Assembly: GCA_026826555.1 (NCBI GenBank)
Contig: JAKSZT010053837.1
Span: 4,874,520-4,938,519 of the forward strand
Direction: 5' to 3'
Source: Tolypeutes matacus
Taxonomy: Eukaryota > Chordata > Mammalia > Cingulata > Chlamyphoridae
DNA: 64,000 nucleotides
Both the position numbers and the translations under genes were made by a program. The notes beneath the pieces were generated by a model, which did not search any database, was not told the DNA's origin, and saw nothing but the letters and a program-made list of their open reading frames with translations. Every line of letters starts with the position of its first letter. Position 1 is the stretch's first letter. Below, one piece after another: positions 36,085 through 47,159 of this stretch.

Positions 36085-36335
36085 TATAGGGGAGGAAGAG
36101 ACAGACTATAATTAGTAGCAATACTTTGATGATGGTCTTTCATGATTTGTCAACAAATGTTTCACAGCAATGCAGGGTGCTTGTGGGGTGGGGGGTGATG
36201 TGTGGGAGCCCGGTATGATGCTATGCATGTTTGTTTTGTAAGTTCGTGATGTTTACTGAACACTTATAGTTTATGTATGTTCATGTATGAATGATATACT
36301 TCAATAAATTGTTTTAAAAAATATATAGGAGATTC
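36085..36335 (+). mobile_element. L1 3' end-like fragment
   Basis: 'agtagcaatactttgatgatggtctttc', 'aatgcagggtgcttg' and 'tcaataaattgttttaaaa' resemble the end of a common L1 3'UTR with its polyadenylation signal. Confidence 0.45.
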
Positions 36336-36378
36336 CCTTATACCCCAACCTCCCCCTCTCATCAGTCTTATTACTTTT

Positions 36379-36601
36379 CCCACCCCCATGCCTGAAATGG
36401 TTCCCTTATCCGTTTGCTCCTTGTTTTGCTCATTGTTAGTGCTTGTTGTCTGCTCATTGTTTTGTTGAGTTTTCTTTTTTTTTTTTCCTCATTGTCTGCT
36501 CATTGTCTGATTGTTTTTTTCATTAGGAGACACTGGGAACCGTACCTGGGACCTCCCATGTGGGAGACAGGCACTCAATTCCTTGAACCATATCCTTTCC
36601 C
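36379..36601 (-). mobile_element. DAS-type SINE, diverged
   Basis: Minus-strand head (ggaaaggatatggttcaagg, B box aggtacggttcc) with a long body rich in 'tgctcattgt' units. The near-repeat cttattactttt (36367-36378) and cttattactctttt (36602-36615) is probably the target duplication. Confidence 0.75.
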
Positions 36602-36619
36602 CTTATTACTCTTTTAATG

Positions 36620-36945
36620 GATGCAGAATCTCTGGTGAAAGTGGTGACTTGTGTCTTCCATGTGTCCATTTTTATGAGAGCTTGATTCTTGGCTTTCTAT
36701 TCTGTTCTATGGTCTGTTTTTCTATCTGTGCCAATAGCATACGTTTGTAACTCTCACAGCCTTGTAATATTTTATGATATCTGGTAAGGAATATTCTTCT
36801 TCTCCTTTTCTCCTACTCCTCATCCTCCTCCTTCTTCATCTTCCTGTTGCTCCTTTTTTCCTCTTCTTAAATATTTTGCCTATTCTTGGTCATATGTTTC
36901 TCCATAAAAGTTTAGAATGAGCTCTTCAAGTTCCACAAGATCTCC
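36620..36945 (-). mobile_element. L1 ORF2 fragment, inverted 5' part
   Basis: The minus strand reads L1 ORF2 sequence ('attacaaggctgtgagagttac', 'tattggcacagatagaaaaac', 'agaacagaatagaaagccaag'). A CT-rich run lies inside it. It adjoins a sense-strand L1 fragment covering a later part of ORF2. Confidence 0.7.
36788..36868. repeat. CT-rich low-complexity run
   Basis: Repeated ctcctt / cttctc units on the + strand. Confidence 0.7.
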
Positions 36946-36954
36946 ACTCCCAAA

Positions 36955-37675
36955 AATAAAAAATGAAGATAAGAGCAGAGATGATCCCTGAGTAATGAAC
37001 ACATATGTCAACCAAAAGATTTGTACAGGAATATTCAAACTGTCTTTATTCATAAATAAACAAAAATGAAAATAACCCAGATACCCATGGACAATAGAAT
37101 GAGTAAACATAGCTAGGTATACTCATAAAATGGAATGTACTACTCAGCACTACAAAAGAATGAACTACTGATATACACAACAACATAGGTGAAACTCAAG
37201 CATCTAATTTGGAGTAAAAGAGGTCAGATATAAAAAAGTATATAATGTATAATTCCATTTATATGAAGTCCATATATATTTCACTTATATGATGCCATAA
37301 ATCAAAACAGTGATTACCCCTGGGAAACAGGGAGGTATTTGACTGCAAAGGAAAGTAGTGAGATGTTGGAGATATTTATATAATAATTTAAGTAGTGGTA
37401 ACATGAATGTCAAAACTCATAGAACTATACCCTTAAGATCTTAGTGGGAAGCAGATGTGGCTCAAGTGATAGGGCTTCCGCCTACCACATGGGAGGTCCT
37501 GGGTTCGGTTCCCTGTGCCTCCTAAAGAGAAGACAAGCAGACAGTGATTACAAACAACAAGCGGATGGGGGATAAGTAAATAAAATAAATCTTTACAAAA
37601 AAAAATTTTTTTTAAAAGATCTGAGTATTTTGCTATTTATAAATTACACCTCAATGAAAAACTTAATCTACTTCT
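36955..37675 (+). mobile_element. L1 fragment, ORF2 end and 3'UTR, sense
   Basis: 'gtcaaccaaaagatttgtacagg', 'tactcagcactacaaaagaatg' and 'tccatttatatgaagtcc' are the ORF2 end and 3'UTR of an old L1. The final 'attacacctcaatgaaaaac' lies to the right of the SINE at 37445-37615, which splits it. Its 5' neighbour is the inverted L1 piece at 36620-36945. Confidence 0.8.
37445..37615 (+). mobile_element. DAS-type SINE
   Basis: Head tgggaagcagatgtggctca, B box gggttcggttcc, short body and A-rich tail. Target duplications aagatcttag (37435-37444) and aagatctgag (37616-37625) differ at one base. It splits an old L1 3' end. Confidence 0.9.
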
Positions 37676-37871
37676 ACATAAATCATTGGTCCAAAAATCA
37701 TAATGAATATTATAAAATATTTTGAACTTAATGATAGTATCACATTTTGTTAGGTAACTCTAAATTAGAGGAAAATTTATAAAATTGAAAAATATACCGT
37801 AAAATTAAAAGGCAAAACTTTAATGTTGCATTTAAGTTTTCTCAAATGGCCAAATTCCTTATAATAGCCAC

Positions 37872-38281
37872 TGTGGAAGATTGAATCATGTCCCAACAAA
37901 GACGTGTTCAACTCCTAACCCCCGAGTCCTGTGGTGCGAACTAATTTATAAATGGGATTTTTAAAGATCCTATTAAAATGAGGCCAAACTGTAGCAGGTG
38001 GGCCTTAATCCAATATGAGCGGAATCCTTATAGTCAAAGGAATTTTGGACACAGAAGTAGAAGCTACAGGAGGAGAGAGAAAAAGACAGATCACCATTTC
38101 ACAGAGACAGAAACTGATGGCCAGTAAGCCATCACGAGAATGCTCCAGGCTTTGGAGAAGGCAGGGCCTGCTGATACCTTGATTTTGGACTTCTAGCTTT
38201 CAAACTGTGAGCCAATGAATTCCTGTTATTTAAGCCAACTAGCTATGTTATTCATCACGGCAGCATCAGCAAGCTAAGACA
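37872..38281 (+). mobile_element. MaLR (MLT1-like) solo LTR
   Basis: Starts TGTGGAAGATTGAATCATG, contains 'caactcctaacccccgag', 'accttgattttggacttc', 'caaactgtgagccaatgaat' and 'ttatttaagccaac', and ends gctaagaca. This is the standard layout of MLT1-type LTRs. Confidence 0.85.
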
Positions 38282-38450
38282 TTCTCTAACAATAAAAAAA
38301 ATCCTGGGCATTAATTGTTATGCTTTGGCTTTTATTTTTAATATTTTTGTCTTTTTTCATTGTATCTTAATCCATCTTACAAAAAGTTGTTTATTATATT
38401 AACAGCTTGCTTCTTATTAATGCTATTATTGTATGATCTGTATATATATA

Positions 38451-39032
38451 TGTAGCAGTTTGGCATTGTTTATGAATTCCCAAAATAGTTATTGGATTAT
38501 GTTTGTAAACCGGTCTGTCAGAGGTATCACTTTTAATTGATTAAATTATGATTAGGGCTTTAATTGGGCCACGTCAGTAGGGCATTGACTCCCTGCCCCT
38601 TGGTGGGCAGGGACTCACAGAGAAAAGACATGGCAAAGGACAGAGTTGGAAGTTCTGAGCTGGAGCCCAGGAAGTGAACACACAGAAGAAGAGCATAAAG
38701 GAATAGAGACGGTTCCTTAGACACAGCAGAAGCCCAGGGGAGAGAGACAGAGCTGGTCACCTGACAGTCTATAGCTGGCCTTGTGGAGAGAGCACAGCAG
38801 CTGAGCCAGGAGAGAAATGGAGCCCCAGGAAGAGAGCAACCCAAGAAGCCTGAACTCTTGGCAGACATCAGCAGCCATCTTGCCCCAACAGGTGGCAACA
38901 GACTTTGGTGAGGGCAGTAACTTATGCTTTATGGCCTGGTAACTGTAAGCTTCTACCCCAAATAAATACCCTTTATAAAAGCCAACAGATTTCTGGTATT
39001 TTGCATCAGAAGCCCTTTGGCTGACTAATATA
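38451..39032 (+). mobile_element. ERV LTR, second copy of the 33-kb type
   Basis: Starts TGTAGCAGTTTGGCATTG and shares with the reversed LTR at 33384-33949 the segments 'ggattatgtttgtaaac', 'tggcaacagactttggtgag', 'aagtaacttatgctttatggcc' and 'aaataaataccctttataaaa'. It ends near ccctttggctgactaata. No internal region follows, so it is a solo LTR. The final bases merge into AT-rich flank. Confidence 0.8.
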
Positions 39033-39049
39033 ATATACATATGTATTTT

Positions 39050-40960
39050 AGGAATTTTTAGTTGGTTTGCTTTCTTATTTGTTATTGTCTTGGTTCTGCA
39101 CTTACCTTAGTTCTATTTTGTTTTCTGTTTTGCTAACCTGTAAAATTACATGTTTACCTCGTTAACTTTCTAACTTTCTGGACCACAAAAATTCAAACCA
39201 GAAAATTTCAGGACATCCAACATCTTTCACAGTTCAGTAAGTATATGCAATTTTCATGAACAGTTCACCAAAAGCATGACATTTAATTACTGATCTCTTG
39301 GCATTCTTAAACACATCCTTCTCACTCAGTGCAAGGAATGACATTTCAATTTTTTTTGTTTCTAGGTTGATTTTCATTCTTTAGAACAGAAACTTCTTAT
39401 ATTAATAACTTCAAAATTCCATTGTCCTGAAGCATGAGGTTTCTAATTATTTCTTAGTAGATTTGGGAGTTTTCAAGGGCCTGGTATTGCTTGAGCTTTT
39501 CTTTACACATCTGTAAGTAGACAAATGTTCTTCACATTGATATGGATCTTTACTTTTTATGCTCCAATTCCATTTCATGATTCTGCAAAGGAGGTAATTT
39601 CATGCTTTGTGAAGACGTTTGAATGGTTTTAGTTAGATATTTTGCTTTTAGGAAATGGCAATGCAGATTATTTAGTTGATTTCACTATCGATACTATGTG
39701 ACATAGTGATTTAGTACCAACTTAATTTTTCTATCATTTTAAAGTTCCAACGTCATAAGGAAGATTAAGAAGGAACATATGTTATCAAAGCATATGAATC
39801 GCTTTTCAGTGGATCATTTACGTGGTCTAGAATTTGTCTGGAAATAACTCTCTTGGAGCTTCTTTTGAAATGTTTCCCTTACCAGGCAGTTATCAAATGG
39901 AAAATGACTAAGTAACACTGAAGACTCATGTTTAAGCAAGTGGAAACGTCAAGTATCCTTGATATCAAGGAGAGGCCCGTGTATTTAGTTTAGGGTCCGT
40001 AGCCCAATCCTAGGGTGATATGGATGGTGCAGATCTGCCATGATTAGTAGCTTCAAGAGTAGAGTGTCAACAATCCCAGGACATCCTTCAGCTCTTCAAT
40101 GTCATGTCTGAAGGACCAATGGCACCAATATGTAATTGCTTTCTCAAACTCAAAGTAACAACTCATTTTGCTTTACAATTTCCTCAGATGTAGTGGTTTT
40201 TTTCCCTCATTGTTTTCTTATAGCAATGTTTCCAAGTATGAAATTTTGATGATGCTGCTATATAAAGCAAAGTGAATACATGTATATTTGATATTTGCAT
40301 ATCTATTTTCAACTTCAAAATTAACAGTATTCAGCCTTGCTTACTGCCAAGAAATCAAAAGGAAAGCTTTTCAAACCATAAAGAATAGAAAAAGAATAAC
40401 GCCAACATAGAACCTACCCCAAAATATTTGACACATCAGAGATACTTAATATACACCTATTGAATAAAAGAATAAATGAACAAGTGAGTCATTTTATTTA
40501 ATGAAGGATTAACTAATTATTAAATAAGTACTAATCCAAATAAGATGTTATAAAAAATGCTGTTCACAAAACATTTAATAAAGCAGATACATACATAGAA
40601 GAAGTTTTACTTTGGTATCTATCTTTATCTACACATTCAAGTTGCTCCACAAAGGCCAATTAGATTTATTCTGTAAACAATTTGTATTATAAGGGCTATC
40701 AAAGAGAAGCCCTTCACAACTTACATATAGTGAGACAACTTGTCTTCATTCCCAAGAGAGGAGAGAAAAAGGAGTTTCTTTCCATCTGATTCTAGGGAGT
40801 ATACTGCTGCATTCTGCAAAGCCACAAGATGAAAATCAGACAAAACCTCAGTCCTTGGAGTCTTTTTCATTTCTGTATCTGCAGATTCCCTTTGTGATCT
40901 CACACATTTTTAAGGATTCAAACGTCATTTTTTACCTTGAAGATGCCTAAATGTATTACT
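39050..40960. other. AT-rich intergenic DNA, no feature
   Basis: Only short frames; no repeat recognised. Confidence 0.4.
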
Positions 40961-40964
40961 TCAG

Positions 40965-41485
40965 TCCACACGTAACCCCTGATTTCCAGAATGTTTTAAC
41001 TCCCATCAACAACTCTATTTAGATGTCTAGTAAATATTTCAAAATTAACATGTCCAAAACTGAACTCCCAATAGTCCCTATAACCTGCACCACCTCAGTC
41101 TCCTTTTTCTTCACATGGTATCTGTGCTGGCCACATCCTGGAAGTCATCCGTGATTCCTTTCTTTTTCTCTATTTAAGTATCTAATTCACATCAAATTCA
41201 TGAGCAAATCTTCTTGTCTCTGTCTTCAAAAACCTATTCAGAGTCTAACAATTTCTATCCACCTCCACTACCCATTATTTCTTACCTACATTATCCAGTA
41301 GCCTCCTAAAGAGTCTTACACCCTTGCTCCAGGAGTATATTCTCAACACAGAAGCCAGACTGAACATCTAAGCTAGAAAACATCACTCCTCTGCTTAAAA
41401 CTCTAAACTGGCTAAAAGCCAGAGGAGTAAAAGCCAAAGTCCTCAGTATAAAAGATCAGGGCAAAAGCTAAAGTCCTACAATGAT
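40965..41485. mobile_element. Ancient mammalian repeat, left part
   Basis: 'aacatgtccaaaactgaactccc', 'cctggaagtcatccgtgattcc', 'cactcctctgcttaaaactc' occur in the order of a widespread old mammalian repeat whose name I cannot give with certainty. It seems to resume at 41880 after an L1 3'UTR insertion. Confidence 0.5.
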
Positions 41486-41499
41486 TTTTTTTTTAAAGA

Positions 41500-41870
41500 G
41501 ATTTCAATTTTTAAATTTTTTTCACTTTTTTATTTTTTAAAAGATACTTTGATTACATAACTATTACAGAGAATATATAGGGGATTCCCATATACCCCAC
41601 TCCCCACACCTCCCACATTTTCCCACATTAGCAACATCTTTCATCAGTGTGGTACATTCATCACAACTGATAAACACATTTTGGAACATTGTCACTAAGC
41701 ATGGATTATAGTTTACATTGTAGTTAACACTCTTTCCCATTCTACTCCGTAGGTTATGGCCGGATATATAACGACCTGTATCTGTCGTTGTAATGTCATT
41801 CAGGATGATTCTCAAGTCCCGAAAATGCTCCCCTATTATCCCTGCTTTTCCCTCTCCCTAACCCCAGAAC
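41500..41870 (-). mobile_element. L1 3'UTR fragment
   Basis: 'gggattcccatataccccac', 'cacattagcaacatctttc', 'gtgtggtacattcatcacaac' and 'taatgtcattcaggatgattc' match old L1 3'UTR order on the minus strand and the diverged copy at 34560. Confidence 0.65.
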
Positions 41871-41879
41871 ATCTACTAC

Positions 41880-42135
41880 ATTGATTTTTAAGATCCTACG
41901 CAATCTCCCCCTACCATCCCCCCGCTGTTCTCAGCCGTCCTCTCCTACCCCTGCCTCGCCCTGCACGTTCCCTTCCAGTATACCAGCCTCCTCGTGGCTC
42001 CTGGAGCAGGCCAGGCATATTGCTCCTTTCGGGCACGTCCAGGTCCCTTTCCTCCCGCTTGTACACTCTTCTGTCTTACCAACACGAGGACAGACCCTGG
42101 CACACAGTAGGCATTTGTTGAATAAGTGAACGAAT
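41880..42135 (+). mobile_element. Ancient mammalian repeat, right part with L2-like end
   Basis: C-rich 'aagatcctacgcaatctccccctacc' continues the repeat at 40965. The end 'ctggcacacagtaggcatttgttgaataagtgaacg' resembles L2/MIR-type 3' ends. Confidence 0.5.
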
Positions 42136-42164
42136 TACTTTGAGACCAATGTTAATTTCATTTG

Positions 42165-42475
42165 TCTCAAAGGACAGAATTTTGTTTTTAGTTTTTATTG
42201 TAGTAATGTATATACTACTCACTCTTTCCCATTTTAACCACTTTCAAGTGCACAATTCAGTGGTATTAATTACATTTGCAATATTGTGCTCCCAACATCA
42301 ACATCCATTACCCCAACTTTTTCTCAGCTCAAACAGAAACTCTGCATCCATTATGCAATAATTCCCTTTTCTCTTTCCCCCAGCTCTTGGTAACCTGTAA
42401 TCTACTATGTATCTCTACGAAATTTGCTTATTCTAAGTATTTCGTATAAGCAAGATCTTACAATATTTTGAGGAA
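42165..42475 (-). mobile_element. Old L1 3' end
   Basis: 'tttaaccactttcaagtgcacaattcagtgg', 'caatattgtgctcccaacatcaac' and 'cttggtaacctgtaatctac' are the old L1 3'UTR on the minus strand. Confidence 0.8.
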
Positions 42476-42479
42476 AAGA

Positions 42480-44880
42480 TTTTTTAATTGACCATGTTGT
42501 GCCAGAAAGTAAGAGAGTGCTTGCCCAAAGACCAAGGGGCTGCATCAGTAAGAGCTAGAAGCAATGATAAAGGGGCTCACACAGGCTAGATTGAGACAAT
42601 TGGAACATCAAAAAGAATAATTATTTTAATTCATAACATATTAAATGAAAGAGATCTAGGAGACATAAGCTGCTAAAAATGAGAGGAATGCCTCCTTTAG
42701 AAAAGAATACTAACTAATAAAAACAAAAGAAATGGCAGAATTAACTTCCAGTCTCCAGAGAATGTAGGGGATATTGGCATGAAGTCACTGACTCCATGAG
42801 AAAATAAGTAAATCCAAAATGTGGAACATTCTGCAAGACCACTGGCCTAGACTCTTAAAAAATTCAACTTTATGGATAGAAAGAGATAGGAGACTGTTAT
42901 TTTAAAAGACAAAAAAGACACAGCAGTCACAATGAGTGAATCTTGATGAGATCCCGAATTGGAAATAAATACCATAAAAGTATTTTGTGGATAATTAGAG
43001 TCATTTGAATTAATACTGGGTATTAAGTGATACTGTGGGATTGTATTTAATTTTAATATAATAATGATATTGAGGATCATAAAGTATTTAGAGGTTTGGA
43101 GTGTCATAATATTTGCAACTTAGTCCAATGGTTCAGAAAAAAAATAATTGACATTAAGATAAATGATATATCGATAGATAGATGATAGATAAAGCAAATG
43201 TGACAATACATTAACAATCGGTAAACCTAGGCAAAGTCCATTTGAATGTTCATTTCCTTGTGCTACTTTTACAACTTTTCCATAGGTTTAAATTTTTTTT
43301 GTTTCCTGTATTTTTAAAACTGCAAATAAATGACTCCTAAACCATGTTTTCACTCAAGTTTGGGCCTCTTCATCTTCAACTATCTTCAGTCACAATCATC
43401 ACCAGCACCACGACTTCCACGTGCATTACTCCTCAGCTCCCGATGAACCTGCTCTTTATCTGCATCTTGTTGTCCCTCCTATCTAAGCTCACTCTTTCAT
43501 GACAGAGGAGACAAGTGCTGAGCCACGTTCTGATGGGACTGGACTGCGGCTGCAAGAAATGGAGTTCAGGGAGGTGTGACCAAGTGAGGTGAGGCAGCAA
43601 GCGAGGGAGAATGAGCAGAGACATAGAAAATTAGAGAAAAAGCAACCTGAAATCTCGGCAGAGCAGTGGATTCTAGTGATCTGAAGCAGAACCAAGTTTC
43701 CCTTGGTGCCAAAATGTTGCCAAAGTGGTGTCTGTGGCACTGTTATTAGTTGAATGGTTTTAAGGGTTTAGAACAGGCTGCTGCACGTTCTTATTTTATA
43801 ATATCCTCTTTCTCGTCTATCTTCACTTGCTTCTTTTCCAATTTGGACTTCATAAACCTCCATTTCAAATATATTTTTACTAGAACCTTAGAATCCCTTG
43901 TTTTTTTTTTTTCTTTTGTCCAATCCACCTTACAAGAAAATGTACTCAGGTCTATTCTCCCAAAGCCTCCAAGTCTGATCATGTCATGCCTCAGTTTAAA
44001 ACATTTCAATACCTCAACTCTCCTTAAGCTGGCCTTTGATGATCTCCTGGTTGAAATATACCTTTCCAATTTTCAGATCATGGTCCAAGGTGTGTTGGCA
44101 GGTGTTCTCTGTTTTCTTGCAGATGCCCAGGAATCCAGGTTCCTTCCAACTGATGGCTCTTCCCTCCTCCAGCTCTTTGGAGTCCTCTCAATTCAGGACG
44201 AGAAAAAGAGAGTGAGGTGTGCATGTAGGTTTTTATAGGTGAATCCTTGTAGTGCGTCCCACTCCAACTTACAAATGACCAGAACTCAATCTTATTTTAA
44301 CACCTAAATACCAGGGAAACTGGGAAATGTAGCCTAGCTGTGTGCTAGAGGAAGAAGAGACAAACATGTATATTGCTGAGCAAAGGACTGTCTTCAGCTC
44401 AGACTTGTCATACACATAACCAACTCCTCTAACTGTCCTCTTCTTATTTTAAGGCATACCCTGGGCTTTCCAGTCTCCAGGATTTGCATACCTTTTTGTT
44501 GTTGCATTATTGCTTCTACTCACTGTATTCTATTTTGTTTGTAGTTATTTTGGTGCAAAATCTTCCTACTAGAGCATAAGCTTTCAGAAGTCAACAGATG
44601 TATCTTATTTATCTCAGCTGTGCCCAGCTTGGAAGGAGTTGAAAAATACATGCTTGACAAGTGACTTATTGAATGATCCATGTGAATCCCTCAGCTAAGA
44701 TGAAACAAAAGAGAAGAGTGTTAAGAAATTTCATAAGCTTACTTCTAAGATCAGTATCATAAAATAATTTTCGAGAGTCAATCAACAAATAGAACTTGTC
44801 CTAAAAAACTGTGATTGTTAAATATTCTGAAATGTTCTTTAAAATGTTGATGCTCATGTGTACACACACATATATACATA
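42480..44880. other. Intergenic DNA; no gene; L2-like end near 44560-44690
   Basis: No exon recognised. A (GATA)-like short run lies near 43170. 'ctagagcataagctttcagaag' to 'cttattgaatgatcca' (44569-44680) resembles an L2 3' end in sense orientation. Confidence 0.4.
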
Positions 44881-44889
44881 ATGTCTTTT

Positions 44890-45340
44890 TAAAAACTACA
44901 TTTTCATGGGAGTGAATGTTTTGATCATACTGGATTCTTGCCTGGATTTTTTTCTTTTCCTACATAAAAACTATAGTAAAATTCAATCTTTTAAACATAA
45001 AGTTTCATGAGTTTTTAAAAATGCATTCAGTTTTTTTGCCACAACATCACGATTTAGAGTATTTCTCTTGTCCCCCTTTTGGCCAGCCCCTTCACCATCA
45101 ATCTGTTTTCTTTCCCTGTAGTTTTTCCATTTCCAGAAAGATAATACAAGTGGAATCATAAAGTTTGTGACTTTTTGAATCTGACTTCTCTTCACTTGGC
45201 ATAATGCATTTGAGATTCATTCATTTTTCTTTAAGTATCAGTAGTTCATTTCTTTTTATCCTGAGTAACATTCAATTGGATACATGTACTACAGTTTGTT
45301 TATCCATTCACGCATTGAAGGATTCCCTGGCTTTTGAGTA
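44890..45340 (-). mobile_element. Old L1 3'UTR / ORF2 end, minus strand
   Basis: 'agtggaatcataaagtttgtgac', 'ttcacttggcataatgcatttgagattcattc' and 'cagtttgtttatccattc' belong to an old L1 3' end. Confidence 0.75.
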
Positions 45341-45584
45341 AAATTATTGTCCTAATAAAAATTGTTCATACTCTTGTGTTCCCCCCTCCTTTATCACATA
45401 CCAATCTTAGGTGCTGTACAAGGTTCTCCAAGATAATTCACGTGCAGATATTGTTACCCTGCTGTCTCTTATTTTGATGTTTCCTAAAAAGTGCAAGTGA
45501 ACTTGGAGGAGAGTTTGATAAAACATCTTGAGCAATCAAACGAGAATATTAGTTCATATTTCACTACTTGATAGTTAAATGATT

Positions 45585-46620
45585 GCTTTATTCATTCAGC
45601 TAATATTTTCTGAATGCCTATTCTATTCCCTAAACCGACCTAGGTGCTTGGGAGAAAATAGGGAGCAAATACATAACATACACACATAACATACTCCCTG
45701 CTACTGTGTAGTTTACAGTCTAATGAAGGAGACATTCATTAATCAAGTGGTGATAAAAACAAAATTAAAATATCAATAATGAAAATACTAGATGGACTTT
45801 GAAATCTTAAACTATGGGAGAAGAGGGAGGAAGTGAAGTTTGAGCAGAGACCAGATTCAGGAGGAGGGGACATTCCAGAGAGAGAGAAGGTCACAGCAGG
45901 AGCATGGTATGCTGGAGGTTTAGAAGTTCAGAGAGCAAAGGAGATGAATGTGGGAAAAGAGACCTGAGATGCAGTTAAAGGATAGATTAAGCAGGGCCTT
46001 ATGGTCCGTGTACAGGAATTTTATTACTATCCCAGAGTATTTAGAAGCCATTGACTGGTTTCATGTAGGAGAGGCATAATGATCACTTCTGAGCTTTAAA
46101 AACTCTATTTTGCTGTTGTATTCCAGTGTGACACAGAGGGGAGCTATAGAGGATGTAGGAGGTATTATAATAGTTCAGGGAAGAGAAAATGGTCATTTGT
46201 ACTAGGATCAAGGTGGTGGAGATAGAGAGAAATAAAATTACATATGAAATATTTCAGAGGTAAAATTAACAGGTCATTGAATCAAATCGGAACCGGCATT
46301 GGTGTGAGGGAGTGGGAGGCATTAAGCATGACACTTTGGCTTCTGACTTGCGCAGATGGTTTGATGTTGGTGTCATTTACAGGGAAAGAACATTTTTGAG
46401 AGGATGATTATGTCAAGTATGGGGAGCTTAGAAACATCTGAAAGGAGATTCAAGCAGGAGTTTGATACGCGCATCTGAATACAGAAGAGAGTTCTATTCA
46501 GGTGGCTGATACCCTGTGGATCACCTGCATATGTGGGATTGAAGACTTAGCTATGATTAGATTAGACAGGGAGAGGATGCAGAGAATAGTAGAGCATCTA
46601 GGCTTAACCACTGAAAATTG
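45585..46620 (+). mobile_element. Long ancient mammalian repeat, copy 1
   Basis: 'ctgctactgtgtagtttacagtc', 'gaggggacattccagagagagag', 'gcagggccttatggtccgtg' and 'ggttttgatgttggtgtc'-type segments follow in the order of a widespread old mammal-wide repeat. A second copy lies at 60040-61930. Family not named. Confidence 0.5.
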
Positions 46621-47009
46621 CAACATTACATGGCCAGAAAGAGGGAAATGATCAAGCCAAAGAGAGCCCAAAGGAACAGCCAGAGGTAAAGAAAAACCGG
46701 GGGAGTGCGGGGTGACAGAAAGTCAGAGAAGAGAGCTTTTCTGGTAGGGGGAGTAGCCAATAAGGCAGATGCCCCCCCATCCTCCTACCCCCGAGCCTCT
46801 TCTGACTGAGGGCAGGGCTGGCAAGATGATGGGGATGGAAGCCAGATGAGAGTGTCCTGAAGAGTCATTAGGTGCTGAAAAAAAATGGAGACAAAGAGTA
46901 TAAGCCACACTTTGGAAAAGATTGCTGTGAAGGGGCGGTGGCAGGGGGGGGTAAAGAGTGAGGAGAAAGAAAGGGCAGCGACTGAGAGCACAAAAGTTCA
47001 GTGAGAGGT

Positions 47010-47156
47010 TTTCCTTCTCTCTTTCTTCCTTCTCCCTTCCCTTCCCTTCCCTTCCCTTCCCTTCCCTTCCCTTCCCTTCCCTTCCCCTTCCCCTTCCCCT
47101 TCCTTCCTTCCTTCTTTCTTTTTCTTTCTTTCTTTTTTCTTTCTTTCTTTCTTTCA
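47010..47156. repeat. Polypyrimidine microsatellite (CCCTT)n / (CTTT)n
   Basis: About 145 bases almost purely C and T: (cccttcc) repeats, then (cttccc)/(ccttcc), then (ctttct) units. The minus strand is polypurine. Confidence 0.95.
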
Positions 47157-47159
47157 ATG

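Noticed and set aside
43750..44238. Plus-strand frame of 162 codons
   Set aside because: Low-complexity Phe/Leu/Ser wording in T-rich DNA, with no domain or splice context.
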